Below are positions 25,063-33,637 of a stretch of 64,000 nt of DNA, piece after piece. The stretch comes from Modestobacter altitudinis. GTDB taxonomy: Bacteria; Actinomycetota; Actinomycetes; Mycobacteriales; Geodermatophilaceae. The notes below the pieces were generated by a model. It saw only the letters and a list, made by a program, of their open reading frames with translations, was not told the DNA's origin and ran no database searches. The number at the start of each line of letters is the position of its first letter. The first letter of the stretch is position 1. The translations under genes were made by a program, and so were the position numbers. The DNA lies in contig NZ_SJEW01000005.1 in NCBI RefSeq assembly GCF_005930475.1, positions 62,001 to 126,000 on the forward strand, given 5' to 3'.

Positions 25063-25133
25063 CGATGAGTTCCTCTCGCGGGGTGCTGGGGGTGCGGGCG
25101 GGGAGCAGGAGTGCGTCGCCCACCCGGGCGATC

Positions 25134-25178
25134 TTTTGTTCTGTCTCGAAACATAAGGCAGGGAGCGGCTAACCTCAA
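25134..25178. promoter_or_regulatory. Overlapping divergent promoters and candidate ROK operator for xylAB
   Basis: An unusually AT-rich imperfect inverted repeat, TTTTGTTC-TGTCTC-GAAACATAA, lies at 25134-25156. Minus strand: TTGAGG (complement of 25173-25178) and TTATGT (complement of 25151-25156), 16 nt apart, fit a xylA promoter. Plus strand: TAACCT at 25170-25175 ends 6 nt before the ROK GTG, which fits a leaderless transcript. A repressor on the repeat would block xylA. Confidence 0.55.
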
Positions 25179-25181
25179 CCC

Positions 25182-26384
25182 GTGACGCAGCGACTGGCGG
25201 GGGCGCCGAGCAGTGCCCGGCAGTCCACCGTGCGGACGACGAACCTCGGGCTGGTGCTGCGCACGGTGTGCGCCGCGTCCGGGCCGCTGTCCCGCGCCGA
25301 CGTCGCCGCCGTCACCGGGGTGACCCGGGCGACGGCTGCCCGGCTGGTCGACGAGCTGGTGGCCGGCGGGCTGCTCGACGAGGTGGAGCGCGAGGTGCTC
25401 CCCCGCCGCGGTCGCCCGGCGACGCCGCTGGTGCCCGGCGCCCGCTTCGCCGCTCTCGGATTGCAGGCCGACGCCGGGCTGCTCGCCGCCCGGGTCGTGG
25501 ACCTCCGCGGCCGGGTGGTCGCCGAGCGGGTGGCGCCCGGTGACCTCCGGGGCAGCGACCCGGCGGCGACGATGGCCACCCTCGGCGCGCTGACCGCCGA
25601 CGTCCTCGCCGGACTGCCGGCCGACCTCTGCCTGGTCGGGGCCGGCCTGGCCCTGCCCGGGGTCGTGGACGCCGAGGCCGGCGTGCTGCTGCGCGCACCC
25701 AACCTCGGCTGGTCCGACCTCTCCCCGGCGGGCCTGCTCGCGCCGTTCGTCCCGGCCGGCCTGGACGTCGTCCCCGGCAACGAGGCCGACCTCGCCGCCC
25801 GCACCGTCGCCGAGGAGGCGCCGGGCCAGGCCGGGCCGTACCGCGACTTCGTGTACCTGTCCGGCCAGATCGGCATCGGTGGCGCGGTCGTCCTCGGCGG
25901 CCGGGTCACCGGCAGCTCCGGCTGGGCCGGCGAGGTGGGCCACGTGTGCGTCGACCCGGACGGGCCGCCCTGCAGTTGCGGCTCCACCGGGTGCCTGGAG
26001 CTCTACGCCGGCCGGCACGCACTGCTGCGCGCCGCCGGGCTGCCGCTGGACGCACCCCCCGGCGACCTCGTCCGGCTGGCCGCGGCCGGCGAGCCTGCAG
26101 CGGTCGCCGCGCTCGGCACCGGCGCGTGGGCCCTCGGTGTGGCCCTGGCCGGGGTGGTGAACGTGGTGGGCATCCCGACCGTCGTGCTCGGCGGGCACCT
26201 CGCGGAGCTCGCCGACCTGCTCCGCCCGGCGCTGGAGGAGCACCTGGCCAGCCGGGTGCTCTCCGCCCGGTGGCGCCGACCACGGGTGGTCAGCGTCCCG
26301 GGACCACCCGCGGCCGGTGCCAGCGGCGCCGCTCTGCAGGCACTGGACGGCGTCCTCGCCGACCCGGCGCGCCTGCTGGGTTGA
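25182..26384 (+). CDS. ROK-family regulator of xylose genes (XylR-type)
   Basis: A 400-residue ROK protein with an N-terminal winged helix ([20 protein letters not shown], residues about 30-50) and a sugar-kinase-like domain. [13 protein letters not shown], the EVGHV segment and the zinc site [10 protein letters not shown] are visible. Such proteins repress xylose operons and release DNA on binding xylose. It is divergent from xylAB. The GTG sits 6 nt after a TAACCT -10, with no close Shine-Dalgarno, so a leaderless mRNA is likely. A pure sugar kinase is unlikely because the DNA-binding domain is clear. Confidence 0.9.
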   Translation: MTQRLAGAPSSARQSTVRTTNLGLVLRTVCAASGPLSRADVAAVTGVTRATAARLVDELVAGGLLDEVEREVLPRRGRPATPLVPGARFAALGLQADAGLLAARVVDLRGRVVAERVAPGDLRGSDPAATMATLGALTADVLAGLPADLCLVGAGLALPGVVDAEAGVLLRAPNLGWSDLSPAGLLAPFVPAGLDVVPGNEADLAARTVAEEAPGQAGPYRDFVYLSGQIGIGGAVVLGGRVTGSSGWAGEVGHVCVDPDGPPCSCGSTGCLELYAGRHALLRAAGLPLDAPPGDLVRLAAAGEPAAVAALGTGAWALGVALAGVVNVVGIPTVVLGGHLAELADLLRPALEEHLASRVLSARWRRPRVVSVPGPPAAGASGAALQALDGVLADPARLLG

Positions 26385-26439
26385 CCCGGCCGTCACTTCT
26401 GGAAGCTGGCGGTGAGGCCGCTGAGCGGGTACCGGCGTC

Positions 26440-26775
26440 GGGTGCCCGCGAGGCGCCGACGTCGTCCAGCTGTACCTGTACGACCCAGTGGCCAGCGTGG
26501 TCCGCCGATGCGTCAGCTCGTCGGGTTCGCCCGGGTCCCGCTGGCGGCCGGCGCCGCGGCGCGGGTGACGTTCACCGTGCACGCCGACCAGACCTCGTTC
26601 ACCGGCCGGGACCTGCAGCGTGTGGTCGACTGCGGGGACGTCGTCCTGCAGCTGGGGCGTCGAGCGAGGACCTGCGGCTCGAGGCGCCGCTGCGGCTGAC
26701 CGGTGGCGACCGGGTCGTCGGCGCGGACCAGGTGCTGACGACGCCGTTCGAGGTCGCCGCGCTCTGGCGCGGCCG
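26440..26775 (+). pseudogene. 3' remnant of a GH3 beta-xylosidase/glucosidase
   Basis: Three pieces in different frames together read like the fibronectin III-like C-terminal domain of GH3 glycosidases: ADVVQLYLYDPVASVV, then RQLVGFARVPLAAGAAARVT through TSFTGRDLQRVV to DVVLQLG, then SSEDLRLEAPLRLTGGDRVV to LTTPFEVAA. Frame changes fall near 26451, 26505 and 26660, each explained by a single-base loss. The catalytic domains are absent, so this is an eroded tail of a gene that once belonged to the xylose cluster. The whole gap 26385-26844 holds nothing else except the repeat element. Confidence 0.65.
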
Positions 26776-26787
26776 AGTCGGCGACTC

Positions 26788-26840
26788 GGCCCCGTACAGA
26801 GCCTCGTCCGAAGCGCGCGAGGGACGCGGGGACGGGGTCC
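26788..26840. repeat. 53-bp dispersed element, copy B
   Basis: GGCCCCGTAC ... GGACGGGGTCC with an inner GCGCGCGAGGGACG stretch, 4 nt after the stop codon of the minus-strand DinB gene. Same layout as copies at 20588-20641 and 57764-57816. Confidence 0.75.
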
Positions 26841-26844
26841 TTGA

Positions 26845-27350
26845 TCAGGCGCCGGTCGCGCCGTCGAGGCGCTCGCGCAGCAGGTCGGCGTGCCCGGCGT
26901 GCCGGGCGTACTCGGCGATCATGTGGCTGTAGACCCAGCGCAGGGTGACCTGCCCGCCCATGAACGGGCTGGTCTCGTCCAGGCCGCGCGCCGCGGTGGC
27001 GGTCCGGCTGCGCGCGACCTCGTCGTCCCAGGTGGCCCGGGCGGCGGCCAGGGTGGCATCGTCAGCGAGGTCGAACCCGCCGTCCTGGCCGGTGGCCTGG
27101 GCGGCCGGCCCGTAGATCTGCGGGACGTCCTCACCGAGCAGCACGCGGCGGAACCAGTTCCGCTCGACCTCGGCCGCGTGCTGCACCAGGCCGAGCAGGG
27201 TGAGCGGGGACGGCGGCACGGCGGCGGTGCGCAGCTGGTCGTCGGTGAGCCCGTCGCACTTGCCGAGCAGGGTGGCCCGGTAGAAGTCCAGCCAGCCCTC
27301 CAGCGTCGCGCGCTCGTCGGCCTGCAGCGGGGCATCGCCCGTTCGGTCAC
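26845..27350 (-). pseudogene. DinB-superfamily protein gene with an N-terminal frameshift
   Basis: The frame ending at 26845 encodes a DUF664/DinB four-helix protein (metal-dependent thiol-transferase-like superfamily): GWLDFYRATLLGKCDGLTDD, then LLGLVQHAAEVERNWFRR, and HMIAEYARHAGHADLLRERL with the typical His residues. No ATG, GTG or TTG exists in this frame at the N terminus. A GTG at 27348-27350 begins VTERAMP in another frame, and one missing C in the GGGG/CCCC run at 27329-27332 would join it as VTERAMPPLQADERATL, the usual family start. Either the gene is broken or the base call is wrong. The 3-nt gap to rluB suggests former coupling. Confidence 0.7.
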
Positions 27351-27352
27351 CC

Positions 27353-28204
27353 TCACAGCCCGACGAGCTCGTGCAGGGCGCCGACCTCCGACCGGGTGAG
27401 CTTGCGGATCGTCCCGGTGCGCATCCGAGCGAGCTCGATCGGGCCGACGGCGGTGCGGGTGAGCCGGGTGACCGGCAGCCCGACCTCGGCCAGCAACCGC
27501 CGCACGATGTGCTTGCGGCCCTCGTGCAGGACGATCTCCACGACCGACTGACCGGCGTGGGTGTCCACCAGGTCGAAGGAGTCGACGGCGACCGGCCCGT
27601 CCTCCAGCTCGACGCCGCTGCGGAGCCGGCGACCGATGTCCCGCGGCACCGAGCCGCTGACCTGCGCGAGGTAGGTCTTCTTCACCTCGTAGGAGGGGTG
27701 CGCCAGCCGGTGGGCGAGCTCGCCGTCGGTGGTGAGCAGCAGCAGGCCCTCGGTGTCCTGGTCCAGCCGGCCGACGTGCACCAGGCCGGCGGCGAGGTCG
27801 CCCATCATGTCGCCGACGGTGGGCCGGTTGCGGTCGTCGCTCATCGCGGTGATGACGCCGAACGGCTTGTTCATCGCGTAGGTGACCTTGTCGTTCTTGA
27901 TGTCGATCCGACGGCCGTCGATGGCGATGACGGCGGTGTCCGGGTCGATGCGCATGCCCTGGACCGTGACGACCTTGCCGTTCACGCTGATCCGACCCTC
28001 GTCGATCATGTCCTCGCACACGCGGCGGGAGCCGACGCCGGCCCGGGCCAGCACCTTCTGCAACCGCTCACCCGGGCGGTCCTCGTCGGGCTCGGCGGCC
28101 TCGGCGTCGCGGGGGTGCAACGGTGCGAGCTCCATGTCCTCGGACCAGCCCTCGCCGCCCTCGGTGGTGGACTCGTCGTCAGGGAAGGTGTTCATCCCCG
28201 CCAT
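27353..28204 (-). CDS. rluB: 23S rRNA pseudouridine synthase, RluB/RsuA family
   Basis: A 283-residue pseudouridine synthase that modifies ribosomal RNA. An acidic N-terminal tail precedes the S4 domain (RLQKVLARAGVGSRRVCEDM, residues about 47-66). The catalytic GRLDQDTEGLLLLT holds the essential Asp, and KTYLAQV and RKHIVRRLLAEVG follow. In Mycobacterium the gene follows scpB, as expected here except for the HNH and LLM genes in between. Start choice is between the ATG used and one 9 nt downstream; GAGG before the first fits at 7 nt. Confidence 0.94.
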   Translation of the reverse strand: MAGMNTFPDDESTTEGGEGWSEDMELAPLHPRDAEAAEPDEDRPGERLQKVLARAGVGSRRVCEDMIDEGRISVNGKVVTVQGMRIDPDTAVIAIDGRRIDIKNDKVTYAMNKPFGVITAMSDDRNRPTVGDMMGDLAAGLVHVGRLDQDTEGLLLLTTDGELAHRLAHPSYEVKKTYLAQVSGSVPRDIGRRLRSGVELEDGPVAVDSFDLVDTHAGQSVVEIVLHEGRKHIVRRLLAEVGLPVTRLTRTAVGPIELARMRTGTIRKLTRSEVGALHELVGL

Positions 28205-28400
28205 TCTCCCACCTCGCCGCTGCGACGATCACCACGCTGCACGTGGCCTCCCGGCAGGGAGCGCCTCCCCACCGCGTGCTCCCTCCGCGACCGCTCACCC
28301 CTCGTCGCAGAAGGCACGCTTTGGCGTGGCTGCGGGTCTCGGGCGCCCTGTCAAGGGCTCATAGAAATCTGTGGACAGGCGTCTGACCTGGGGATTCATC

Positions 28401-28429
28401 TTGTCCGGCACCCTTTGCGGCGGTAGACT
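28401..28429 (+). promoter_or_regulatory. Promoter of the HNH gene
   Basis: TTGTCC (28401-28406) and TAGACT (28424-28429) are separated by 17 nt, a near-ideal sigma-A-type arrangement, 37 nt before the GTG. The rest of the 28205-28465 gap shows no gene. Confidence 0.6.
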
Positions 28430-28465
28430 TCGCACACGTGTTCGAAGACGTGGAGGGGGTGTCCG

Positions 28466-29668
28466 GTGGGTGAGTTGCAGTCCGCATTGGATGCCCTGGC
28501 CGCTGAGGACCTCTTCGCCCTGGCTCCTGGCGCGGTGCTGGAGCGGACCACGGCGCTCCTGCAGGTGGTCAACCGCGCCAACGCGGAGTTGACCCGCACC
28601 GTCCGGCACGCCGACTCAACCGGCGCCGCCGAGCACGACGGCAAGAAGACGGTGGCCTCCTGGCTGCGTGGGCACGGGCACCTGTCGGCGGGGGAGGCCG
28701 GGCGGCTGGTGCGGTCGGGTCGGGCGTTGGAGCACCTGCCGGCCACCGCGGCCGCCTTCGCCGAGGGCACCGTCACCGCGTCGCAGGTGGCGGTGATCGC
28801 CCCGATCGCCGGGGAGGCGGAGCGGGCCGCGGCCGACGAGCAGGACGTCGACCTGGGCGTGATCGATCGGGCGCTGGTCGCCGTCGCTCACGGTGAGGCC
28901 CATGACCGGCTCGCCCAGGTGGTGCACCACTACCGCGAGGCCCTGGACCCCGATGGCACCGAACCCGACCCCACCGAGGGCCGGTCCTTCCGCATCTCCC
29001 GCAACGGGGACAGCGGCGTGTCCGGGGACTACCGGCTCGATGCCGTGGGTGGGGAGAAGGTCATGGCCGCGCTGGAGTCGATGGTGCAGGCCAACCGGCC
29101 CCAAGGCGATGACCGCACCCGCGCCCAGCAGCTCGCCGACGCCCTCGTCCAGCTATGTGACAACGCGCTGGCCTCCGGTGGGTTGCCGAAGCTGCGGACG
29201 GTGAAGCCGCAGGTGGTGCTCAACCTGGACATCGACGACCTGATCGACCCCGCCACCGGCCCGGGTGCGGCCCGGACCGGGTTCGGTGGGCAGATCTCGG
29301 CGGCCCGGGCCCGCTGGCTGGCCTGCGACGCGAGCATCTCGAGGATCGTGATGGGCCCCGACGGGGTGCTGCTGGACCTGGGCCGGGACCACCGGGTCGT
29401 CACCCCCGGCCTCCGCAAGGCCGTGGAGCTGCGGGACGGGCACTGCGTGTTCGCCGGTTGCGGCGCCCCGACCTACTGGTGCGACGTCCATCACCTCGTG
29501 CACTGGATCTTCGGCGGGGAGACCAGCCTGGAGAACTCCGGGCTGCTGTGCGAACGGCACCACACCAAGGTCCACCACGGGTTCCGGGTCGAACGAGATC
29601 CCGGCGGCAAGTGGCACACCTACCGCCCCGACGACACCGAGATCCTCATCGGACCACTCCTCGTCTGA
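28466..29668 (+). CDS. DUF222/HNH endonuclease (13E12-type)
   Basis: A 400-residue protein with the actinobacterial DUF222 domain (residues about 10-260) followed by an HNH nuclease domain: CVFAGCGAPTYWCDVHHLVHW, then NSGLLCERHHTKVHH, carrying two Cys pairs and the HH/H/N catalytic set. These genes occur in many copies in actinobacteria and are often tied to mobile DNA, though their function is not settled. The GTG has GGAGGGGG 6 nt upstream and a good promoter. It interrupts the scpB-rluB pair found in other actinobacteria, so it was probably inserted there. Confidence 0.9.
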   Translation: MGELQSALDALAAEDLFALAPGAVLERTTALLQVVNRANAELTRTVRHADSTGAAEHDGKKTVASWLRGHGHLSAGEAGRLVRSGRALEHLPATAAAFAEGTVTASQVAVIAPIAGEAERAAADEQDVDLGVIDRALVAVAHGEAHDRLAQVVHHYREALDPDGTEPDPTEGRSFRISRNGDSGVSGDYRLDAVGGEKVMAALESMVQANRPQGDDRTRAQQLADALVQLCDNALASGGLPKLRTVKPQVVLNLDIDDLIDPATGPGAARTGFGGQISAARARWLACDASISRIVMGPDGVLLDLGRDHRVVTPGLRKAVELRDGHCVFAGCGAPTYWCDVHHLVHWIFGGETSLENSGLLCERHHTKVHHGFRVERDPGGKWHTYRPDDTEILIGPLLV

Positions 29669-29758
29669 GCCGGGACCTGCCCGACCCTCGACACGGACCT
29701 CGCCCGCCCTGAGACTGGCCATGGTGTGAGACAGGTCACCCACATCGAGGAGGACTCC

Positions 29759-30937
29759 ATGGACCGACTGCGCTTCGGCACGTTCCTGGCCCCGTTCCAC
29801 CCGGCCGGGGAGAACCCGACCTTGGCGCTCCAGCGGGACCTCGAGCTGATCGAGCACCTGGACCGGTGCGGCTACGACGAGGCGTGGATCGGCGAGCACC
29901 ACTCGGCCGGCACCGAGATCATCGCCTCCCCCGAGATCTTCATCGCCGCGGCCGCCGAGCGGACCCGCCGCATCAAGCTCGGCACCGGCGTCACGTCCAT
30001 CGCCTACCACAACCCGCTCTGGGTGGCCGAGCGCATGGTGCTGCTGGACCACCTCACCCGGGGCCGCGCCATGCTCGGCTGCGGGCCGGGGTCGCTGCCC
30101 ACCGACTCGATGATGCTGGGGCTGAACCCGACCGACACCCGCGAGCTGATGGAGGTCGACCTCGACATCATCATGCGGTTGCTCCGCGGTGAGACGGTCA
30201 CCGAGAAGACCCGGACCCACGACCTGGTCAACGCTCGCCTGCACCTGCGGCCCTACACCCAGCCGTGCTTCGACATCTCCGTCGCTGCGGTCGCCTCCCC
30301 CACCGGGCCGCGGCTGGCCGGCCGGCACGGCGTCGGCCTGCTCTCGATCGGCGCCACGCTCACCAAGGACGGCTTCGACGCGCTCGCCCACCACTGGAAC
30401 GTGGTCGAGGAGCGGGCCGCCCACTTCGGGCAGACGGTGTCCCGCAACGACTGGCGGCTGGTGGGGCTCATGCACGTGGCCGAGACCCGCGAGCAGGCCT
30501 ACCGCGACGTCCAGTTCGGCATCGAGACCTGGTTCCGCTACTTCCAGAAGACCGCCGCGTTCCCGCAGATGGCTGTCGAGGGCGGCGACGCCAAGGAGAT
30601 GATCGACTTCATCAACGAGGCCGGCGTCGGCGCGATCGGGACCGTCGAGGACGCCCGCGCGCAGGTCCAGCGGCTCTGGGACCAGTCCGGCGGCTTCGGC
30701 TGCATGCTGCTGCTCGGGCACGAGTGGGCCAACCCTGAGGCGACGAAGCGCTCGTGGGAGCTCATCGCCCAGCACGTGATGCCGCACTTCCAGGGCGGGG
30801 CGGTCTCGCACGCGCAGCAGACGCTCGACGCCAAGGCCCACGCCACGGGCAAGCGCGAGGACTACGCGGCGGCGCAGATGCAGGCGGTGGCCACCATGAC
30901 CGAGCGGTACGAGAAGGAGAAGGCCGGGTCGAACTGA
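29759..30937 (+). CDS. LLM-class flavin-dependent oxidoreductase
   Basis: A 392-residue luciferase-like monooxygenase (bacterial luciferase/limonene monooxygenase branch, FMN or F420 with O2). FGTFLAPFHPAG, YDEAWIGEHHS, RIKLGTGVTSIAYHNPLWVAERM and GCGPGSLPTDS are typical. The ATG was chosen for GAGGAGGA 4 nt upstream; an earlier GTG lacks one. It lies downstream of the HNH gene, convergent with scpB, with a shared hairpin between. The alkane, terpene or other substrate is unknown. Confidence 0.88.
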   Translation: MDRLRFGTFLAPFHPAGENPTLALQRDLELIEHLDRCGYDEAWIGEHHSAGTEIIASPEIFIAAAAERTRRIKLGTGVTSIAYHNPLWVAERMVLLDHLTRGRAMLGCGPGSLPTDSMMLGLNPTDTRELMEVDLDIIMRLLRGETVTEKTRTHDLVNARLHLRPYTQPCFDISVAAVASPTGPRLAGRHGVGLLSIGATLTKDGFDALAHHWNVVEERAAHFGQTVSRNDWRLVGLMHVAETREQAYRDVQFGIETWFRYFQKTAAFPQMAVEGGDAKEMIDFINEAGVGAIGTVEDARAQVQRLWDQSGGFGCMLLLGHEWANPEATKRSWELIAQHVMPHFQGGAVSHAQQTLDAKAHATGKREDYAAAQMQAVATMTERYEKEKAGSN

Positions 30938-30942
30938 GCGGT

Positions 30943-30983
30943 GCACCCGGACGCCGGAACCTCCCGCTCAGGCGTCCGGGTGC
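30943..30983. terminator. Bidirectional hairpin between LLM gene and scpB
   Basis: A perfect 13-bp inverted repeat GCACCCGGACGCC/GGCGTCCGGGTGC with a 15-nt spacer. The right arm codes for the last residues of ScpB. Confidence 0.6.
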
Positions 30984-31864
30984 TCCTCGAGGAGGGAACC
31001 GGCGTCCGGGAGCAGCGGTGCGAGCTCGGGCAGCTCGTCCAGGCCGGTCAGCCCGAGCCGTTCCAAGAACAGTGGCGTCGTCACGTACAGCCCACCCCCG
31101 GTGTCCGGGTCGGAGCCCGCCTCCCGGATCAGCCCGCGCGAGGTGAGCGTGCGCACCACGGCGTCCACCCCCACCCCGCGGATGGCCGACACCCGAGCCC
31201 GGGTCACCGGCTGCCGGTAGGCGATGACGGCGAGGGTCTCCAGCGCCGCCTGGGTCAGCCGGTTGCGCTGGCCCCCCAGCAGGTGCCGCTCGACGACCGA
31301 CGCGTGCTCCTCCCGGGTGTAGAGCCGCCACCCCTCCCCCACCCGGCGGAGCACGATCCCGGCGCCCCGCTCGTCGTAGTCGGCGGCCAGCGCGGCCAGC
31401 TCCCGGCGCACCCGGGGCACCGGGCACCGCAGCGCGTCGGCGAGGGTGACCTCGTCGACCGGCGCGTCGACGACGAACAGCAGCGCCTCCAGGCCGCCGC
31501 GCAGCACCACCGGGTCCGGGCCGACGTCGAGGTCGAGCTCCTCCTGCACCGGCGCGACGTGCGGTGCGGCCTCCTCCACCACCGCCTCCGGTTCGGGCAG
31601 CACCTCGAGCTCCACCGGCGGTGCCGCGGGTGCCCGGCCGAACGACAGCGCCGGCGCCTCCTCGACCGTCGCCGCCTCCTCCGCGGCCGCCGGGTCGACG
31701 GCGGCCGGGGGGTCCGCCGCGCTGCCCAGCCCTGCGGCCAGCTGCCGGGCGACGACGTCCCAGCCCTCCGCGGGCAGCGCCTCGTCGTCCTCCAGCCCGG
31801 CGGCCACCTCGGCGGCGATCGCGTCCCAGGAGAACGGACGCGGCTGCTCCGGCTCGTCGCTCAC
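30968..31864 (-). CDS. scpB: Segregation and condensation protein ScpB
   Basis: A 298-residue kleisin partner of SMC in chromosome condensation. The two winged-helix domains begin near residue 112 (GGLEALLFVVDAPVDEVTLA) and run through LTQAALETLAVIAYRQPVTR and RALTS-like segments to ELPELAPLLPD. The family normally needs only about 190 residues; the N-terminal 110 are an Ala/Pro/Glu-rich, probably disordered extension. The GTG overlaps the scpA stop (GTGA), as in other scpAB operons. The usual next gene, rluB, is displaced by 2.7 kb. Confidence 0.95.
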   Translation of the reverse strand: MSDEPEQPRPFSWDAIAAEVAAGLEDDEALPAEGWDVVARQLAAGLGSAADPPAAVDPAAAEEAATVEEAPALSFGRAPAAPPVELEVLPEPEAVVEEAAPHVAPVQEELDLDVGPDPVVLRGGLEALLFVVDAPVDEVTLADALRCPVPRVRRELAALAADYDERGAGIVLRRVGEGWRLYTREEHASVVERHLLGGQRNRLTQAALETLAVIAYRQPVTRARVSAIRGVGVDAVVRTLTSRGLIREAGSDPDTGGGLYVTTPLFLERLGLTGLDELPELAPLLPDAGSLLEEHPDA

Positions 31865-32694
31865 GAGTACTCCTCCAGGTCGTCCGCGATCGCGGCCTCG
31901 ATCTCCTCCGGCAGCCGGCCGCCGACCAGCTGCGGGCCGGTCCACCGCACGTGCAGCTCGCCGAGCGGCGCGACCTGGTCGAAGGTCACCAGCTGCTGCC
32001 GGTACAGCTCCAGCAGCGCCAGGAACCGGGCGACCACCTCCAGCGTGTGCGCGCAGTCGCTGCTCAGCGAGCGGAAGGTGGCGGTGCCCGCCGCCGCGAT
32101 CCGGCCGCGCACCAGGACCAGCTGCTCGGTGACGCTCACCGCCGGCGCGTGCAGGTGCGAGACGCTCACCGTCGGTGGCGGCTTGGGGGTCAGCGCCTCG
32201 TGCGCCAGCGCCGCGAACTGCTCCGGCGTCACCCCGAGCAGCACCTCGGGCAGCAGCTGGGCGAAGCGCGGCTCCAGCGCCACGTCCCGCGGGAACCGGC
32301 GCGCGGCCTCCGCCTCCCGCCGGCGCAGGAACTCCGCGGCCCGCTTGTACGCGCGGTACTGCAGCAGCCGGGCGAACAGCAGGTCCCGCGCCTCGAGGAC
32401 GGCGAGGTCGTCCTCGTCCTCGACGTCGGCCGCGGGCAGCAGCCGGGCGGCTTTGAGGTCCAGCAGCGTCGAGGCGACGACCAGGAACTCGCTCGCCTGG
32501 TCCAGGTCCAGCTGGTCGCCGAGCGCGTGCAGGTGCGCGATGAACTCATCGGTGACCGTCGACAGCGCGATCTCGGTGACGTCGAGCTTGTGCCGGCCGA
32601 TCAGCTGCAGCAGCAGGTCGAACGGGCCCTCGAAGTTGGCCAGCCGGACGGTGAACCGCCCGTTCCCGACCTCGTTGGGCTCGGCAGCGGTCAC
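31861..32694 (-). CDS. scpA: Segregation and condensation protein ScpA
   Basis: A 277-residue kleisin that bridges SMC heads. FEGPFDLLLQLIGRHKLDVTEI near the N terminus is the family signature; VASTLLDLKAARLLP and the C-terminal winged helix (TFRSLSSD, ELYRQQLVTFDQ) follow. The GTG was chosen because it overlaps the stop of the upstream small gene (GTGA) and gives the standard length; an in-frame GTG 39 nt further upstream has no ribosome site. Operon order is RHH-like gene, small gene, scpA, scpB. Confidence 0.95.
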   Translation of the reverse strand: MTAAEPNEVGNGRFTVRLANFEGPFDLLLQLIGRHKLDVTEIALSTVTDEFIAHLHALGDQLDLDQASEFLVVASTLLDLKAARLLPAADVEDEDDLAVLEARDLLFARLLQYRAYKRAAEFLRRREAEAARRFPRDVALEPRFAQLLPEVLLGVTPEQFAALAHEALTPKPPPTVSVSHLHAPAVSVTEQLVLVRGRIAAAGTATFRSLSSDCAHTLEVVARFLALLELYRQQLVTFDQVAPLGELHVRWTGPQLVGGRLPEEIEAAIADDLEEYS

Positions 32695-33053
32695 CCCCGC
32701 TGCTCGCAGTGAGGGCGCCGCTGACCCGGCCACTGCAGACCATCGGCGGTGATGAGCAACGGTTCGGAGCCGTCGCGGGTGGCGACGACCTCGTCGAGGT
32801 GCACGAGCAGCAGGTTGAACCCCGCGGACTCGACGCTCTCGCTGGGCCAGAGTTCGTCACGGCAGGACGTCCCGATCGATGTCACCGCCGCCTCGAGGTC
32901 CGGCTCGCTCACCACCACCACGACGGGATGGCCCCGGTGCTCAGGCGCTTGGGTGAGCCGCACCGTGCGGTGTGAGCCGTACTCGACGTCCAGCGGTTGT
33001 CCGTCCAGACGCAGCCGACGGATCAGCTCCTCGACATACGGCAACCGGCTCAC
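32691..33053 (-). CDS. Hypothetical protein upstream of scpA
   Basis: A 120-residue protein with no family I recognise. It starts MSRLPYVEELIRRLRLDG; the centre is Val-rich (HPVVVVVSEPDLEAAV), with a single Cys and a C-terminal ELWPSE...LLLVHLDEVVATRDG segment that looks like a small alpha/beta domain. Its stop overlaps the scpA GTG (GTGA), and it is in line with the ParA and RHH-like genes, supporting a real, co-translated gene. A role near chromosome segregation is only contextual. Confidence 0.6.
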   Translation of the reverse strand: MSRLPYVEELIRRLRLDGQPLDVEYGSHRTVRLTQAPEHRGHPVVVVVSEPDLEAAVTSIGTSCRDELWPSESVESAGFNLLLVHLDEVVATRDGSEPLLITADGLQWPGQRRPHCEQRG

Positions 33054-33124
33054 ACATCCAGCCTAGGTCCGCACGCGGAGCGTGACCGTCCCGCGAGGCA
33101 ACCGACGACCGATCGCTCAGCGGC

Positions 33125-33637
33125 TCACTTGCGCAGCCGGCGGACCAGGACCGAGTCCTCGCCGTGCACTTCGAGGTCGGCCAGCACCACGGCGATCGCC
33201 TCGCGGACGATCCGGCCGCGGTCGGCGGCCACCCCGTGCTGACCGCGCAGCGCCAGCCGCGCGGTCTCCAGGGCCAGCAGCTCGTCGGCCGAGCAGTAGA
33301 CGGTGATCTTCTCCTCGTGCCGGGCGCGCCCCTTCGAGCTGCTCGCCCGGGTCACCTGCTTGGGCGGTGCCGCCGGCAGCGTCGACCGGTGCGCGGCGAG
33401 CTCGTCGACGACGATCCGCGGCGCCCCTCCGGCGACGTCGGGCACCAGGGTCAGCGGCGGGTTGGCCGGCAGCTCGTCCTCGCCCGCCGCCCGGGACACG
33501 CCGTTGGTGCGCAGCGCGGGAGAGGACTGGGCGGCCGCGAGGGTCGACAGCTCGGTGACCGGCGTCGGCGAGGGCGCCGCGATGTCGGTCCGGCGGAACA
33601 GCTCTGCGGCGCCCGGGAGAACAGGACGACGAGTCAC
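33125..33637 (-). CDS. Small ParA-associated protein with ribbon-helix-helix-like C terminus
   Basis: A 170-residue protein whose GTG overlaps the ParA stop (GTGA). The N-terminal 100 residues are Pro/Ala-rich and probably disordered. The C-terminal 65 residues (KITVYCSADELLALETARL, then GRIVREAIAVVLADLE) have the strand-helix-helix look of ribbon-helix-helix DNA-binding proteins, with a basic patch before them. ParA ATPases usually pair with a small DNA-binding partner, so this may be a ParB-like or centromere-binding analog; that is inference. It is not a canonical ParB. Confidence 0.65.
   Translation of the reverse strand: MTRRPVLPGAAELFRRTDIAAPSPTPVTELSTLAAAQSSPALRTNGVSRAAGEDELPANPPLTLVPDVAGGAPRIVVDELAAHRSTLPAAPPKQVTRASSSKGRARHEEKITVYCSADELLALETARLALRGQHGVAADRGRIVREAIAVVLADLEVHGEDSVLVRRLRK

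Noticed and set aside
28466-29668. HNH gene as part of a defence system or intact mobile element
   Set aside because: DUF222/HNH proteins are widespread single genes; there is no partner nuclease, methylase, transposase or terminal repeat next to it.
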